DNA of 64,000 bases from Stomorhina lunata (taxonomy: Eukaryota > Arthropoda > Insecta > Diptera > Rhiniidae), in NCBI GenBank assembly GCA_933228675.1, contig OW121742.1:110020493-110084492 (forward strand), written 5' to 3'. The translations under genes and the position numbers were made by a program. Positions 48,901 to 60,349 of the stretch are shown here, piece by piece; position 1 is the stretch's first letter; every line of letters starts with the position of its first letter. Below the pieces are notes generated by a model, which saw nothing but the letters and a program-made list of their open reading frames with translations, was not told where the DNA came from and searched no databases.

Positions 48901-51900
48901 AGAATAATATTCGATATTTTTTTATTCAAATATTGAAAAATTTCATATTTTTCCAACAATTTTATTTCAAACAAAATTTTTAAAATATTAAAATTTTTTA
49001 TTTATTTCAAACTTTTTGTCTTGATTAATTTTATTCAAACCAAAAAATGAAGAATAAAATTTATTTCATACAATATTGTAGAATTTTTTGAATCTTCAAA
49101 CATTTAATATAAATAAATTTATTTATTTTGAGATTTGAAAAATAAAACAAAAAATAATAATAACAAAAACATACAAGCGAAAATTAGTTTCCGTATTAAA
49201 AAACTACGTTCCACATCCTAAGATACTTTTTTTTAGGTATACATTAGTATAAAACTTGATTTCGTTAAACCATGGTGTTGTGTTCAATTGGCCGATACAT
49301 CTTATATCCGATAGATAATCCTAGTTCCAAAACAAAGATCCATGCTAATTTTAGTCAATATATCGTGATTACAATGTACACATACTTCTATGCATTACAA
49401 ACTTATGTATAAGCGAGTTAGATAATCCTATTAGTAATATAATTCTATAGTCACATCTATGGTTATATGATATGGACCAATAACGTTACAAATTTTAATA
49501 AATTCGAAGATACATATCTGTGCTAATTTTTATATTTTTCACCATCTCGAGTCGATTTAACACTCCAGCTAGGTGGGTGATATGTATGTATTTAAGCTTT
49601 AAGAAAAATCTGTAAAGCTTTTGATCCATATTCAACCTTAGTAGTAAAGGGTATCAAAATGAAGTAGTTTTTTTTTTAATTTCACATTAAGGAATACATT
49701 ACGATTTTGTCCAAAAAGTATTGGGATCTTCCGTAATTTTCGCAATCAAAATATAGGTCGCAAAAAAATTTAATGAAATTGGCTGAAATCGATATATTAT
49801 TTCGGAGAACTCACATTGGTCTAAATTCCCGGAATAGAAATTTTGACACAAATCCGTGTATTTTGTATTTAATTTCGAAGAAATATTTATTATACAAATA
49901 AAAATCATTGCACCAAATTTCGTTGCAATCGGTGATCGACCGGTTGACCAATTGCGCAATAAAAAATATAAAAAAAGTTCATACAAGTTTGTTTACTTGG
50001 ATCTTGTTTCACCTTAGTGTAAGGTATCATATGGTCGGTCTTGACCGGCACTTGTTGTTTTTACTTGTTTTATCAAAAAACTGTGATCAGCTACGAACCT
50101 CAATTTAAATTGAATCAAAATTAAGGCTCATACCTAAGACCACAAATGTTGACACCCTAAAATGCAATACTATAGATACACTCTCTATTCAAAATTATAT
50201 AATGTTATATAATATAATAAAAAATGTGTTTTGTTGGTCGTTGGAAAATATGGTCACCATAACTATAATAAATTTACTTGGATATTTAGTCAGCAGGCTG
50301 GACGAACATCGTTAAATTCACCTAGAATGTGATTCTGAGTTGATTGGTGTACTTAAAGATAGATGTAAGACTTATATTTTATTGCATTAGAAATGCAGCA
50401 CAAACCCAATATACCCTTTTCACCCATGATGACGAAGGATAAAATTATTTCTATACTTAAATCGCTAAGATTAAAATATTTGTAAATTAAAATTTATGTC
50501 CGATCTTCTTACCCACTTCAAACACTAGATCGTTTACATTATTATGATTATAATCATTACACTAAAAACCATCGTCTTCACTAATTTTTTAATCTTTTTT
50601 TATTTTAAAAAATCTGTAAACGATTTTCAATAGTCAAAAAATCTTGTTTGAAATAAATTCTCCAAATATTTTATTTTTACTGTTCACAGAAAATTTTGAA
50701 ATAATCAAAAAAATTAGTTTGAATTAAAATTATTCCAAAAATTTTGTTGTGAATAAAATTATTCAAGCTAAATTTTCTTAAATAAAAAAATTTTGGGAGT
50801 TTTGAAGAAATTTTAATTTTATTTACAAGCAATAAAATGAAATAAAGAAATATTTTATTTCTTTGAAAGGAATACAAATTTAAATTATTTCAATTTTTAC
50901 AAAAAAATATTGATTTCATTTCAAAATTTGTATTTGAAATGTAATAATTTTAAATAATAACTTAACATAATAAATCCAGAAAACCACATGCAAATTGTTA
51001 TTTTATTTTAAACAATCTTAAATAATTCTAACTTAATTATATTCCTTGTAAGTAAACTAAATAACAAAATAATTTAATTTTTTTCAAAATTTTATATAAA
51101 AATAATCGAAATGTACAGCTATGGTTTTAGATATAAAAGCTGTTTTGAAACGTACAGTAATTGACGTTTAAAAATGGTTGTGTTATGTCAAATGCTATAA
51201 AATATTTAAAATATTACATATTTTTAATCATTTAAATTCTCTACTTTTCCTTAAAAAATTTAACCTTTTTTAAGAAAATTTCAATGACATTTTTTTTTAT
51301 ATCTTTGAAAAAAATTTTCTGCTCTTTGAGCAACAAATTTAATTATGCATGCTCCAGCTGAAAAGAAAGACAGACAAAGACGCTTGTATGTATTATATAC
51401 ATCTGCTGAAATATTGTTGCATTTTAATTGCAATTTGTTGCAGTTAAATCCACCATGGTCATACATTGCATTTAAATAACATGTGTATGTACAAATGGGC
51501 CTTTTGTTTTTATTATAGGCATAGCTCCCTTGATGGTAGTTTTTTAAAGCTTTTTTTATTGCTTTAATTTATTATATTTTTCTCAAGTATCTGGTATAGG
51601 TACATATACTGCCATAATTTATGATTTTTATGGATATAACTATAGTTTTCTGTCAATTTCGGTGAACATGTTTAAAGATTTTATGATAACTGGTTATATA
51701 ATTATAAAGGCAGTATTTCTTGTAAGCATTATGTTTGTTAAGTATGGCAACATTGTTTATTTGTTTATTATTTGCCTAAGTAACTGCTTTTGTCTAATGT
51801 AAACAAAACTAGTATTTTTGTTTACATTAAACTACCGTTGTTATGCTTTGTTGCTTATTTTAAACTCCAGCTTTATTATGGCAGTGCTACCAAGTTTTTA

Positions 51901-54900
51901 AAAACCACTATAGTAATTCTATGCATTGCAAGCAGTGTTACCAAAAGTTAAATATTCAAATTATAATAAAACTTGTTAGTTTTGTCTAAAAATCTTAAAT
52001 TCTTATCAATGTATAAAGATATTTAATTTGCTTGACAGTTTTTGTTTAGTTTGTTAATACTATTTACAATTTAATAAAATTTATAATTAATGCTTTCTGT
52101 TTGGGTATAAAAATAGCTATCAAGTAATAGAAAATTTAATGCGTCACAGCTTTTTTTCAGAGAGTAGATAGTAGATTATTGTAATGGGAGAAATAATAAA
52201 AAATATAGACAGTACTCTTAAAACGCAAAAAAAACTACGTTTGTTAATAATAATGAGTGCCAAGAAATGTGTATGTACTATCTAAATCCCTTGAAATAAA
52301 ACAATTCTGTAATATTGCAAAAAAAAAAAAAAAAAATGCTAAAATTAAATAATATTAATGACAAGCATTTTATTTTAGAACTAAATAAGAATTTTATTAC
52401 AAAAAAATGAATTTTCTTACAGTAATATAGAGAAATTGCTTTCACAAATTTTATTTTTATTTTTGCATGAATAAAATAAGTACATAAGTATATTAAAAAA
52501 ACTGTTTGTATTTGTTACAAGTTCAAAGTTCTAACCTATGAACTTACAACTTGAAGGATTTTAAAAATTTGAATTATGATTTTTTAATTTTGTCGTTATC
52601 GGAGCTATTTTTGTTATTTTAACGTATTGTTTCATATTTAGATTTTCGTTATTAATTCAATTTTCAAGTTTTTGGAATTAAAAATAATTTGAGTTTTTTA
52701 TTTATAAAAATCATGTTTTTCTTGTTTTTTAAAGCGATTTTTTTTTTAAATAATGACAGTTGATATATTTATTTATTATCCATTTTATTTTTGTTAATTT
52801 AGGTCAAATACTTCTTTTTCTTCTGTTTTTAATTTATTAAGAGTATTTTGCTCCCACATTTAAAAAAAAAATTCAGATATAAGCGTGCTAAAATATTTTT
52901 AAATACAATATGTATTTGTATTACGAGGTTACATTGATAATTATGTAAATTTTTTCACAATAAATTTTTGCTTAAAAAAATTCATATTTTTATAAGCTCA
53001 AAAATTCCCTAAATTTCTGCTAAATTTGCCTTATTTAGGATCTAGTTAAGGAGTAAACCGATTTCAAATATTTTCTTAAAAAGTAAAAGAATTTAGAATT
53101 GACAAGTGATCACAGATTTACTTTAAAATGTTTCATATAACGGAAAAATCCACTTTAAAAGTTTTCATTTAATAATTTCTTAAAAATCATATTTTAAAAA
53201 ACATAAATCGGCTTTCAAGATATTTATATAAAAAACCCAAGTATTTGGCTTTAGCGTCTTAAATTTGTAAAAAAAAATCAACTCAAAAGATTTTCCTTAA
53301 TTTTGAGTAATTTTGGCCGCACATTTTAATTTACTTTTTTAAAAATTGTTTTCTAAAATTTCACTTTTCAAAATATTCAAAAACATCTAAAATTACTAAA
53401 CAGCCTCCGTATGTTTATTATAATTTTTTATACTTGTAATTTCTGTTGTTGAAAGAAAAACAGATATATTAAAATTTTTGACGCATATTTGCGCGCTATT
53501 TTATTTATAATTTGTTTGAGGCAGGAAATAAAACGCATTTATCAATTTCTTAAGTATTAGAGAAATTATGTTAAATACATAGAAGAATTTTTGATACAAT
53601 ATTTTATTATTAAAATTTTAATTGATCTTTTTCTTAAAACAAAAATAGTTTTAAAAAATTGAATACGTATTTTTTTCTATTTTTAATTATGAATGAATTG
53701 TTTAAGACGGAAATCTGCAGACAATTCTACGTTGCACACAAAACAAAAATTAAAACAATAGCCGGAAATGAAAAGAAAATCTGTTTTCATCAAAAACAAC
53801 AACAAAAAAGTTGTGGGTGTATGTTTTACGTTTCATCGTAATTACAATAAATCAAACAAAAAATATTTGCTTATTAATATTCTCTCTGCAGTATTTACAT
53901 TTCCAAAGTCATGGTCACTTAACATTTGTATTCTAAATGATGATTTTATTTTTTGTTTCCCATGTTTTTTTTTATTTATTTTTTACTTTTTGCGTCTTCA
54001 AGCTACTCAGTAAATATTTATTTAATTACTTTACGCTTTTTGTTGTACATTTAAAAAAAAATATTATTAAAAATATAAATTGAAGTTAAATAAATCTGCT
54101 TTATTTAATCTCAACACTTTAATATTGTGCTAGTTTTTCGAGCTTTCTATAATTTTCACAAATTTGTACATCCATTCTTAACATATTGCTAAAATGTTTT
54201 GGGTTTAATTAAGACCTTTTCAATTATTTTTCTTTTACTTTAACTAATTTTCTTTTTAATTAAACTAAAATTCAAAAGTATTTCAATATTTCTTACAATT
54301 TTCAAAAAAATCTAGTTTTATTACATTTTTCGATCAATTCGAATTTCAAATTTTAAACATTACTCCACCAAACTACAGAAAATCCCCACGACAACACTTA
54401 AACACCTTCATAGTGCTGCCAAGTTTTTTTTAAACAAAGAAATCATTTGTTTACATTAAACTTCCGTTGTTATGCTTTGTTGTTTATTTTAACTTTAGCT
54501 TTTGTATAACGGTACAAGCCTTTTACAATGTTGTCAATTTATGAGTTTAAAAAACACATTATCTTCTTGAAATAAGCCGTTTTTTTTTAGATAATTTAAG
54601 CAAAATATAAGCTTTAAAAACTTTTATTAAATTTTTTATCAACTTTTCTTATTATATAGGTACAAAAATAACAAACATCCTTATATACCTACTTCTTTTT
54701 AAATAAATATTTTCATATTAACTTTTTATAATCTTAAAAGGTATATGACCGCTAAATCATGTTTTTATCAGCTTTATTTTAATTTTATACTATAAGTTCA
54801 TATTTTATTAAATGTCTTATTAATATAAATGCTATATTTTCATTTAATAAAATTGTTTTTAATTGTACTTTTCTTAATATTTGTTTTCAGAATCTTGGAT

Positions 54901-57252
54901 TGAGTTGAGCACAGCAGCTACTATGGCTGGTGTTAAGAGTCCCGATAGAATTACACCATTACCCTTTGCCAATGGTGAAGAATATCTACGATTGCTAAGA
55001 GAGGCCCAAAGAGAATCGAATCAATCGAGTCGTGTTGTTTCATTGGCCAGCTCACGACGTGATACACCCAGAGACAGGTGGGTTTTTGTGATAGAAATAT
55101 TTTTAAATTTTGTAATTGTTTATGTTTTATTTTGAATTTTTTTCTTTAGTCCCAAATCTCCTCCCAATAGTCCTAACACAGAATTATGCCCTGAGGATGA
55201 GCTGAAACATGTTTATATTAATTACTGGAACAAGACTGGCGAGACACAAAAAGACACCGATTGGTTGGATGAATGGAACAGTCGACCAGATCAACAGCCA
55301 CCAAAGTATGTTCATAAATATAATATTGTAATTAAATATTTATTTTAATGCTGTTATAATGTATTATAACGTTGCTTTATTGTATTATAAGGCAATTTAA
55401 TGATGTTTTAATGTATTATAATTCATTATAATGCTGCTATATTGTATTATAACGCATTCTAATGCTCTTATAATGTATTATAATGCTATTATGATGTATT
55501 ATAACACGTTATAATGCTGATGTAATGTATTTTAGCGCATTTTAATGCTGTTTTAATAATTACAACACATTCTAATGCTGTTATAACGTATTATAATGCT
55601 GTTATGCTTTTATAACGTATTATTGTGCTATTATAACGTATTATAATGCTGCTATAATGTGCTATAACGCATTTTAATGATGTTATAATGTATTACGTAT
55701 TATAACGCATTATAATGCTGTTATAATGTATTATAACGCATTTTAATGCAGTTATAATGTGTAACAAAGCATTCTAATGATGCTATAATGTATTATACCG
55801 CATTTTAATGCTGTTATAATGTATTACAACGCATTCTAATGCTATTATACCGTATTATAATGCTGCTATAATGTACCATAACGTAACGTAATGCTGTTAT
55901 AAGGTATTATAACGCATTCTAATGCTGCTATAATACATTATAAAGCATTTTAAAGCTGTTATAACGTATTATAACGCATTATAATGCTGCTATAATGTAT
56001 TATAACTCACTATAATGCTGCTATAATGTATTATAACGCATTAAAATGCTGCTATAATGTATTATAACGTATTTTAATACTGTTGTAACGTATAATAAGG
56101 TATTCTAATGTTGTTATAATGTATTATAACCCATTATAATGCTGCTATAATTTACTATAACGTATTTTAATGCTATTATAATGTATTATAATGCTGCTAT
56201 AATGCATTATAACCGAATTTAGTACTGTTATAATGTATTATAACGCATTGCAATGCTGCTATAATGTATTACAAGCCTAACAGGCTTGTAATACAGTATT
56301 ATAACTCATTATAATGCTGCTATAATGTACTATAACGCATTTTAGTGCCATTATAACACATTGTTATGCTGTTATAACGTATCATAACGCATTATAATGC
56401 TGTTATAATGTATTACAACGCATTCTAATGCTGATATAATATATTATAACGCATTTTAAACCCGTTATAATGTATTACAACGCATTATAATGCTGTTACA
56501 ACGCATTATAATGCTTCTGTAATGCATTATAACCCATTTTAGTGCTGTTATAATGCATTATAACGCATTCTAATGTTGTTATAACGTATTATATAGCATT
56601 AAAATGTTGCTATAATATGTATAAAGCATTATAATGCTGTTATAATGTATTATAATGCTGCTATAACGCATTATAAGGAATTTTAACGCTGTTATAACGT
56701 ATTATAACGCACGATAATGTTGCTATAATGTATTATAACGCATTTTAATGTTGCTTAAATGTATTACAACGCATTCAAATGATTTTATAAAGTTTAACAA
56801 CGCATTATAATGCTATTATAATGTATAACGTACTATGACACCCTCCTAAATTATGAGGCTCTTATAAAGCTGCTATATTGCATTATAATAACATTATAAT
56901 CGGTTTTTAATAATGTATAACTTTGATTATAATATATTTTAATGTTTAATTTTTTCCTTAACTTTCTTTGCAGAGATTGGAAATTCGAGCATCCACAAAA
57001 TCAACAGAAAAAGAAGACAGCTGGCTATTCCATACGCTTAACCCGAGTGGGCAAAAACTCCTTGTTCTCACGTGAAATTCTATATTCCCTAATCCTCTCA
57101 AATGTATTGTCCCTGTTATTGGGAGCTGGTTTAGGGTAAGTTTTTAATTCTTTCTTTTATATTCGAAATTTAAATAATAATTTTGTTTATTTCTTCCTAG
57201 GTTATGGCTTAGCAAACGTGGTATTTTATTCACCCGAGTGGTTATCGACTGA
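35532..57252 (+). CDS. BNIP3: BNIP3-type mitophagy receptor
   Basis: Outer-mitochondrial-membrane receptor that binds Atg8/LC3 to trigger mitophagy. Five exons: 35532-35574, 54891-55077, 55150-55305, 56974-57135 and 57201-57252; phases agree and the product is 199 residues. The first exon encodes MSATPPRMNEDLLG and joins exon 2 to form ESWIEL: W17-x-x-L20 is the LC3-interacting motif, placed as in mammalian BNIP3. A Ser/Pro-rich stretch (SPKSPPNSPN) and an acidic WLDEW segment follow. The C-terminal anchor is at about residues 164-187 (YSLILSNVLSLLLGAGLG) with GAGLG small-residue packing and a short KRG tail. Intron 1 is 19.3 kb and full of transposons; intron 3 is a 31-bp satellite. Expression may depend on splicing across these arrays. 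Confidence 0.93.
35575..37942. other. BNIP3 intron 1, proximal part
   Basis: AT-rich intronic DNA. GGTGGCTCAATAAGTCTGGG at about 37033 resembles the outer end of an irritans-type mariner, but no partner end was found. Open frames at 35678-36066, 36353-36544 and 37367-37588 look random in composition. Confidence 0.5.
37960..41020. mobile_element. Second GGAGTG-ended element, with 17-bp target duplication
   Basis: The left end GGAGTGTTCCGAATAAAA matches the element at 13863; the right end is GCACTCCTTA, so the exact terminal inverted repeat is only about 9 bp here. Both flanks carry the identical 17-mer TTTTGAAAATGGTATAA (37943-37959 and 41021-41037), a strong sign of insertion. The inside holds a LINE fragment (39793-40056), several 'CAAAATCGGTCCA...CTCCCATA' repeat units, and a MITE fragment near 40780. 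No transposase frame was recognised, so it is non-autonomous or composite. Confidence 0.75.
39793..40056 (-). pseudogene. LINE 3' fragment
   Basis: It shares AGTGGAGCATAGGGCCTC with the LINE tail at 16550-16740, in the same minus orientation, and continues upstream with sequence that keeps an 87-codon open frame. That frame has no catalytic motif. The neighbouring GC-richer sequence to about 40330 is probably the same or a related retroelement. Confidence 0.5.
41038..43303. other. BNIP3 intron 1, middle part
   Basis: AT-rich DNA with an AAATAAATAAATAAAT tract at about 41082. No gene or complete element was recognised. Confidence 0.5.
43489..46092. mobile_element. Hairpin-ended insertion inside hAT-like copy 1
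   Basis: Absent from copy 2, which supplies the empty site (near 48800). The left end AACAAGTAAGAGTGG is followed by the hairpin TTCGGC-TTT-GCCGAA; the right end is the hairpin ATACCCTTTCACC-TATT-GGTGAAGGGTAT. AATA flanks both sides. The interior has no convincing protein, two GACA/GACG-rich tracts, and about three tandem repeats of roughly 210 bp near 45340-45870. An end of the same type, ending TTCTTACTTGTT, occurs at 40735-40775. Confidence 0.8.
45065..45141 (+). repeat. GACA/GACG microsatellite tract
   Basis: Imperfect GGACAGACAGGTAGACGGAC repeats. A similar tract of (GACA)n and (GACG)n lies at 45908-45960. The Cys/Val/Ser-rich frames these give on the minus strand are artefacts. Confidence 0.85.
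48624..51123. mobile_element. hAT-like non-autonomous element, copy 2 (intact, 2500 bp)
   Basis: Same ends as copy 1 (CATAGCTGTATAG and GTACAGCTATG), with its own perfect 8-bp duplication GTTTTAGA at 48616-48623 and 51124-51131. The different target sequences show that the two copies inserted independently and do not represent one tandem duplication. Open frames inside differ between copies and show no transposase motifs. Confidence 0.94.
51795..51829. promoter_or_regulatory. Palindromic pair of FOXO-type sites in BNIP3 intron 1
   Basis: TAATGTAAACAAAA and its exact complement TTTTGTTTACATTA flank a 7-base loop. Each arm holds the FOXO core GTAAACAA/TTGTTTAC. BNIP3 is a known FOXO3 target in mammals; a regulatory role here is inference. 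Confidence 0.4.
51817..51863 (+). repeat. 47-bp direct repeat, first copy
   Basis: TTTGTTTACATTAAACTACC and the following bases to TTATTTTAA match 54446-54492 at about 45 of 47 positions. Both copies sit next to a sequence like AGTGCT(A/G)CCAAGTTTTT, though in different order. Copies are 2.6 kb apart in the same intron. Confidence 0.75.
54446..54492 (+). repeat. 47-bp direct repeat, second copy
   Basis: Matches the repeat at 51817-51863 and also retains a TTGTTTAC FOXO-type core. It lies about 400 bases before BNIP3 exon 2. Confidence 0.75.
55320..56950 (+). repeat. 31-bp satellite family D filling BNIP3 intron 3
   Basis: A degenerate tandem array with a 31-bp unit containing GCTGCTATAATGTATTATAA followed by CGCATTATAAT. 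Dyads TATAAT-GT-ATTATA and ATTATAA-CGCA-TTATAAT recur in each unit. The array covers nearly the whole 1.67-kb intron, leaving only the splice regions. It shares no clear core with families A and B apart from its period. Confidence 0.92.
56267..56293. repeat. 12-bp stem hairpin within the family D array
   Basis: TATTACAAGCCT and AGGCTTGTAATA pair perfectly around AAC. The sequence does not fit the surrounding 31-bp consensus, so it was inserted or locally rearranged. Its arm shares TTACAAGC with the hairpin at 11705-11741. Confidence 0.8.
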
Positions 57253-58199
57253 ACTATTGTCTCTCCCTAATCATTTTTCTTCTTCTAAACGATCTATTTA
57301 TAAAGTGTGATTTATAAAAAAAACTATTTCTCTTTTTTTACCTAAACTTTAACTTTTACATACCTACAAAAAATTTTCATATTTTTTTTATACATAATTT
57401 AAAATTTAAAGAGTATAATTAATTTAAAATTAATTAATAGTGAAAAAAATATGGGCTCAGGTTGAAAAAAAAACAAACTAAATTAATTTTTTGATTTTAC
57501 CCCTGTTTTGACTAGAGTATACATTTTTGTTCATTTTGTTTAATTTCATTTCATTGTTTTTAGAAAATTTTCAAAACTTTTGAAAATCTCTTTAGTTTTG
57601 CTTTGCACAGCCACAATTTTTTTTGTAGTTCATAATAGTTTTTATGGTTCTTTTAGTAGTTTTAAAACTTCTATCAAAAGGAGTTATTTTTTAAAATCTA
57701 TTTTTCTTGTTCTAAAAAAAATCTTTTTTTTTTATATACATAAAATATTTATAAATAAATTAAATCTTAAGAAATACGTACACATTTTAATACTTTTTTT
57801 GTAATGAAATTGTAATACAAAAAGAGTTATGAGGATAAAAACGTACACTTTTTTTCTAATTTTAATTTATGTAAACATTTTATAAGAAATACATAATAAT
57901 ATAAAAACATAACCTTTTATATACATAAATACATATATATATTATAACATACATATACATATTTTAAATATAGACTTCATTTTTATTAATATGTAATAAT
58001 TTTTAAACTATTTAATATATAAAAAAAATTTAAATTAAAAACGAAAAAAAAAATTGATTTGAATTCAAGAAAAATGCCTAAAAATTTATAAAAACTTTAA
58101 ATAAAAAATCTATAAAAATTAGACAAACTTTTGTTTCTATTAATTGAAGTAGGCTATCGCTGCAGTTTAAAATTTGGCTGTATGAACAGGGAAATTACT
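57253..58199. other. BNIP3 3' untranslated region and spacer
   Basis: Highly AT-rich with several possible AATAAA signals, so the true 3' end cannot be chosen from sequence. Confidence 0.45.
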
Positions 58200-58510
58200 T
58201 AAAATCCGAATGGGGGGCATTATTATTTACAATGCAGAATGTGGACTCATCTATCGGTTCCGCCTTATTTTTATTCCCCAAGAAATGAGTGTCAAAGATC
58301 ATTGGGGCCTTAAAATCAACCAGCATCAACCAAGTTTCTCCCTCTAAAAGGAATCTGATGTCGGAACGATAACCAGTTGGATAACTAGTTACAGGTGAAA
58401 TGTAGACATTTTAGTGTTCTAAGTCCGTGCTTTTTGAGCTGACAGAAATTCACGGATCTTCAAGGTTTTGGTCTCTACTATCAAGATCTCTTTACTGCAG
58501 CTATGACAGC
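58200..58510 (+). pseudogene. LINE fragment homologous to 15600-16000
   Basis: CGAATGGGGGGCAT, TCTGATGTCGG and GTTGGATAACTAGTTACAGG align with 15600-15820 in the same order and spacing. No motif is left in frame. Its 3' part keeps the AGATC...TTCAAGG bases corresponding to the empty-site region of the other copies. Confidence 0.65.
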
Positions 58511-58992
58511 TCAATTATTGAAATTTAAAAATTTGAAAGACAATTTACCTAATTACTTCAAAATTGCCCACCCTATACTACTGAGGATAACTGTTGTTGT
58601 TGTTGCTGAGTTGATTTCTCCGAGATTTCAGGTTATGGCATGAATGTTGTATTAGGAGGTCGCAGAAGAAGAAAAGAACATGCCGCGGAAAACAAGAGTC
58701 GTTCAAACATATGGTCTTGTGAACTCTTTCATAATCCTGTGGGATTCTCTCTTAAAATCTAATCTAAAAATAGCTAACAAACTACAACATTTCCAATTGT
58801 CTATCAAAATGTTTTCCACAAAACTTTATATTCGTATAAGAAAATTTTCAAAGAGTTCTTATTTTCTAATCAAAAGAATTTCAAGATCTTATTTTTTTAG
58901 AAAAGTTTTTAAAATTCTATTTGTTATAAAGGATTTTTTCAAATTTTCTTATAATTGCAAATTGGAAATGGTGTAATAGATGATTTCTTTTC

Positions 58993-60170
58993 TTAACGCG
59001 TCTTCAAAAATAATTCAAATGTTTCCATATCACTTTTGGCTACATTGCGTACAAAATAATGATTATTACCCTCCACCAATGACTTTGGAGAGATATACAT
59101 ATCCTTTTCGGGATCATATTGGGCACGGCCCAGCATTTTAAGAAATTCATGTCTTTCACGCAGGCGGAACTCTCGTGAGGTTAAGACCTCGGGTTGTTGT
59201 AAAATCATTTGATGTGATAGGAGCATTACCTGGTGACAAAAGGCAAAGCGTTCAATCAAATCATCAGATTCTGTAATAGGAAAAGTATTTATAAAGTTTT
59301 TTAATAGAGACCTTTCATTTTAAACCTACTCAACATCCACAGTCTCGGCTTGCTCAACAGCAAACACTTGATCTCCTCCTTCGAGAAACCCATTTCTTCT
59401 CGTATACAAAATGTAGCCTTATTTATATGTTCCATGTTGTAGGTTATTAGCCTGGGCAACTTACTGGCCAGAAATCTTACATCATCTCCCTTCAAAGAAA
59501 ATTCCTGTTGAAAATAGCCCAAACGCTTGTCTAAACGTTTGGTGGAGAACATTAACCAATAGGGATTAAGTGTTAAGATACGTTGAATTTGTATCGCTGA
59601 GAAACGTTTTGATTCCAAGTAATTAACTCTGGTCTGCATATCATCTAAGTCCACCTTGAAAATTAAAGGATTTTTTGTTATTATCTCTCCAAACTTTTCG
59701 GCTGGCACTTGCTGATCCTTGAGAAACAGCAAACGCGGCTTGACATCTTCTTCCAGCTGCAGTTTCAATACAAATTCTGGCAAACCCTTGCGTTTTTCTA
59801 TGGCACTTAAATCTACACCCAACTTTAAAAACTGTTGCAGTAATTCGGAATCCTTAACATAGGCCGCCAGGTTGTAGGTGGGCAATAGGGCCCTTTTATC
59901 ATTATCCTCTATTAGCTGACCATCTTTTTCCTGGTTCTTAGATTTTTTGTGTGGTTGTAATATATTCTTTAACTCCTGGACGCTAAGGCCTCCCGTCAGG
60001 TCGGCTAATTCCTTTTGGGCCAGTTTTACTTCATCTTTCTCCTCTTCAGGCCTTGTGTTTGTGGGTAGGGAACTTGTTTCCACTCTATGTTGTGGCAAAC
60101 CTCTGAGACAGCGTTGATTTGGTACATTTTTTGTTAAATTAGTTAAAATTCTAAAATTTCGTAATAACAT
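58993..60170 (-). CDS. mTerf3: Mitochondrial transcription termination factor family protein mTERF3
   Basis: Mitochondrial matrix protein; in animals MTERF3 represses mtDNA transcription and supports ribosome assembly. Two exons, 60170-59330 and 59270-58993, give 372 residues; the donor at TTGA|GTAGGT is chosen because the next candidate donor leads to an immediate stop. The basic N-terminus (MLLRNFRILTNLTKNVPNQR) suits a mitochondrial targeting peptide. From about residue 100 the protein has repeated leucine/proline mTERF helices, for example KNPLIFKVDLDDMQTRVNYL, LTLNPYWLMFS, SKLPRLITYNMEHI and SKPRLWMLKSDDLIERF. The C-terminus, YFVRNVAKSDMETFELFLKT, resembles Drosophila mTerf3. All motifs are intact. 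It converges on BNIP3. Confidence 0.94.
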
Positions 60171-60349
60171 GTTTTTCTGTTATTTTGTATTTACTTTTTG
60201 TTATTGTTAGTCAGCTGTTTAAGACTAGTGTTGGAAAGCGATATATTTATACAGTATTGCCAGTACTCAAAAGAAAAGAAGTTAAGCTAAAAACCAAAGC
60301 ATATTCTCAGGCATTTTAAAATTTAATTTTTTTTAAGAAGTTTTGTACA
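60171..60349. promoter_or_regulatory. mTERF3 upstream region
   Basis: Short AT-rich leader before the satellite array. No core promoter motif stands out. Confidence 0.35.

Larger units (their letters stand above)
51132..54890. other. BNIP3 intron 1, distal part
   Basis: AT-rich intronic DNA with a poly-A run at 52319-52336. It contains a FOXO-site palindrome and a 47-bp direct repeat (both listed separately). Short open frames at 53659-54013 appear random. Confidence 0.5.

Noticed and set aside
43312..51123. Simple tandem segmental duplication
   Set aside because: Each copy has its own different perfect 8-bp target duplication, which indicates separate transposition events.
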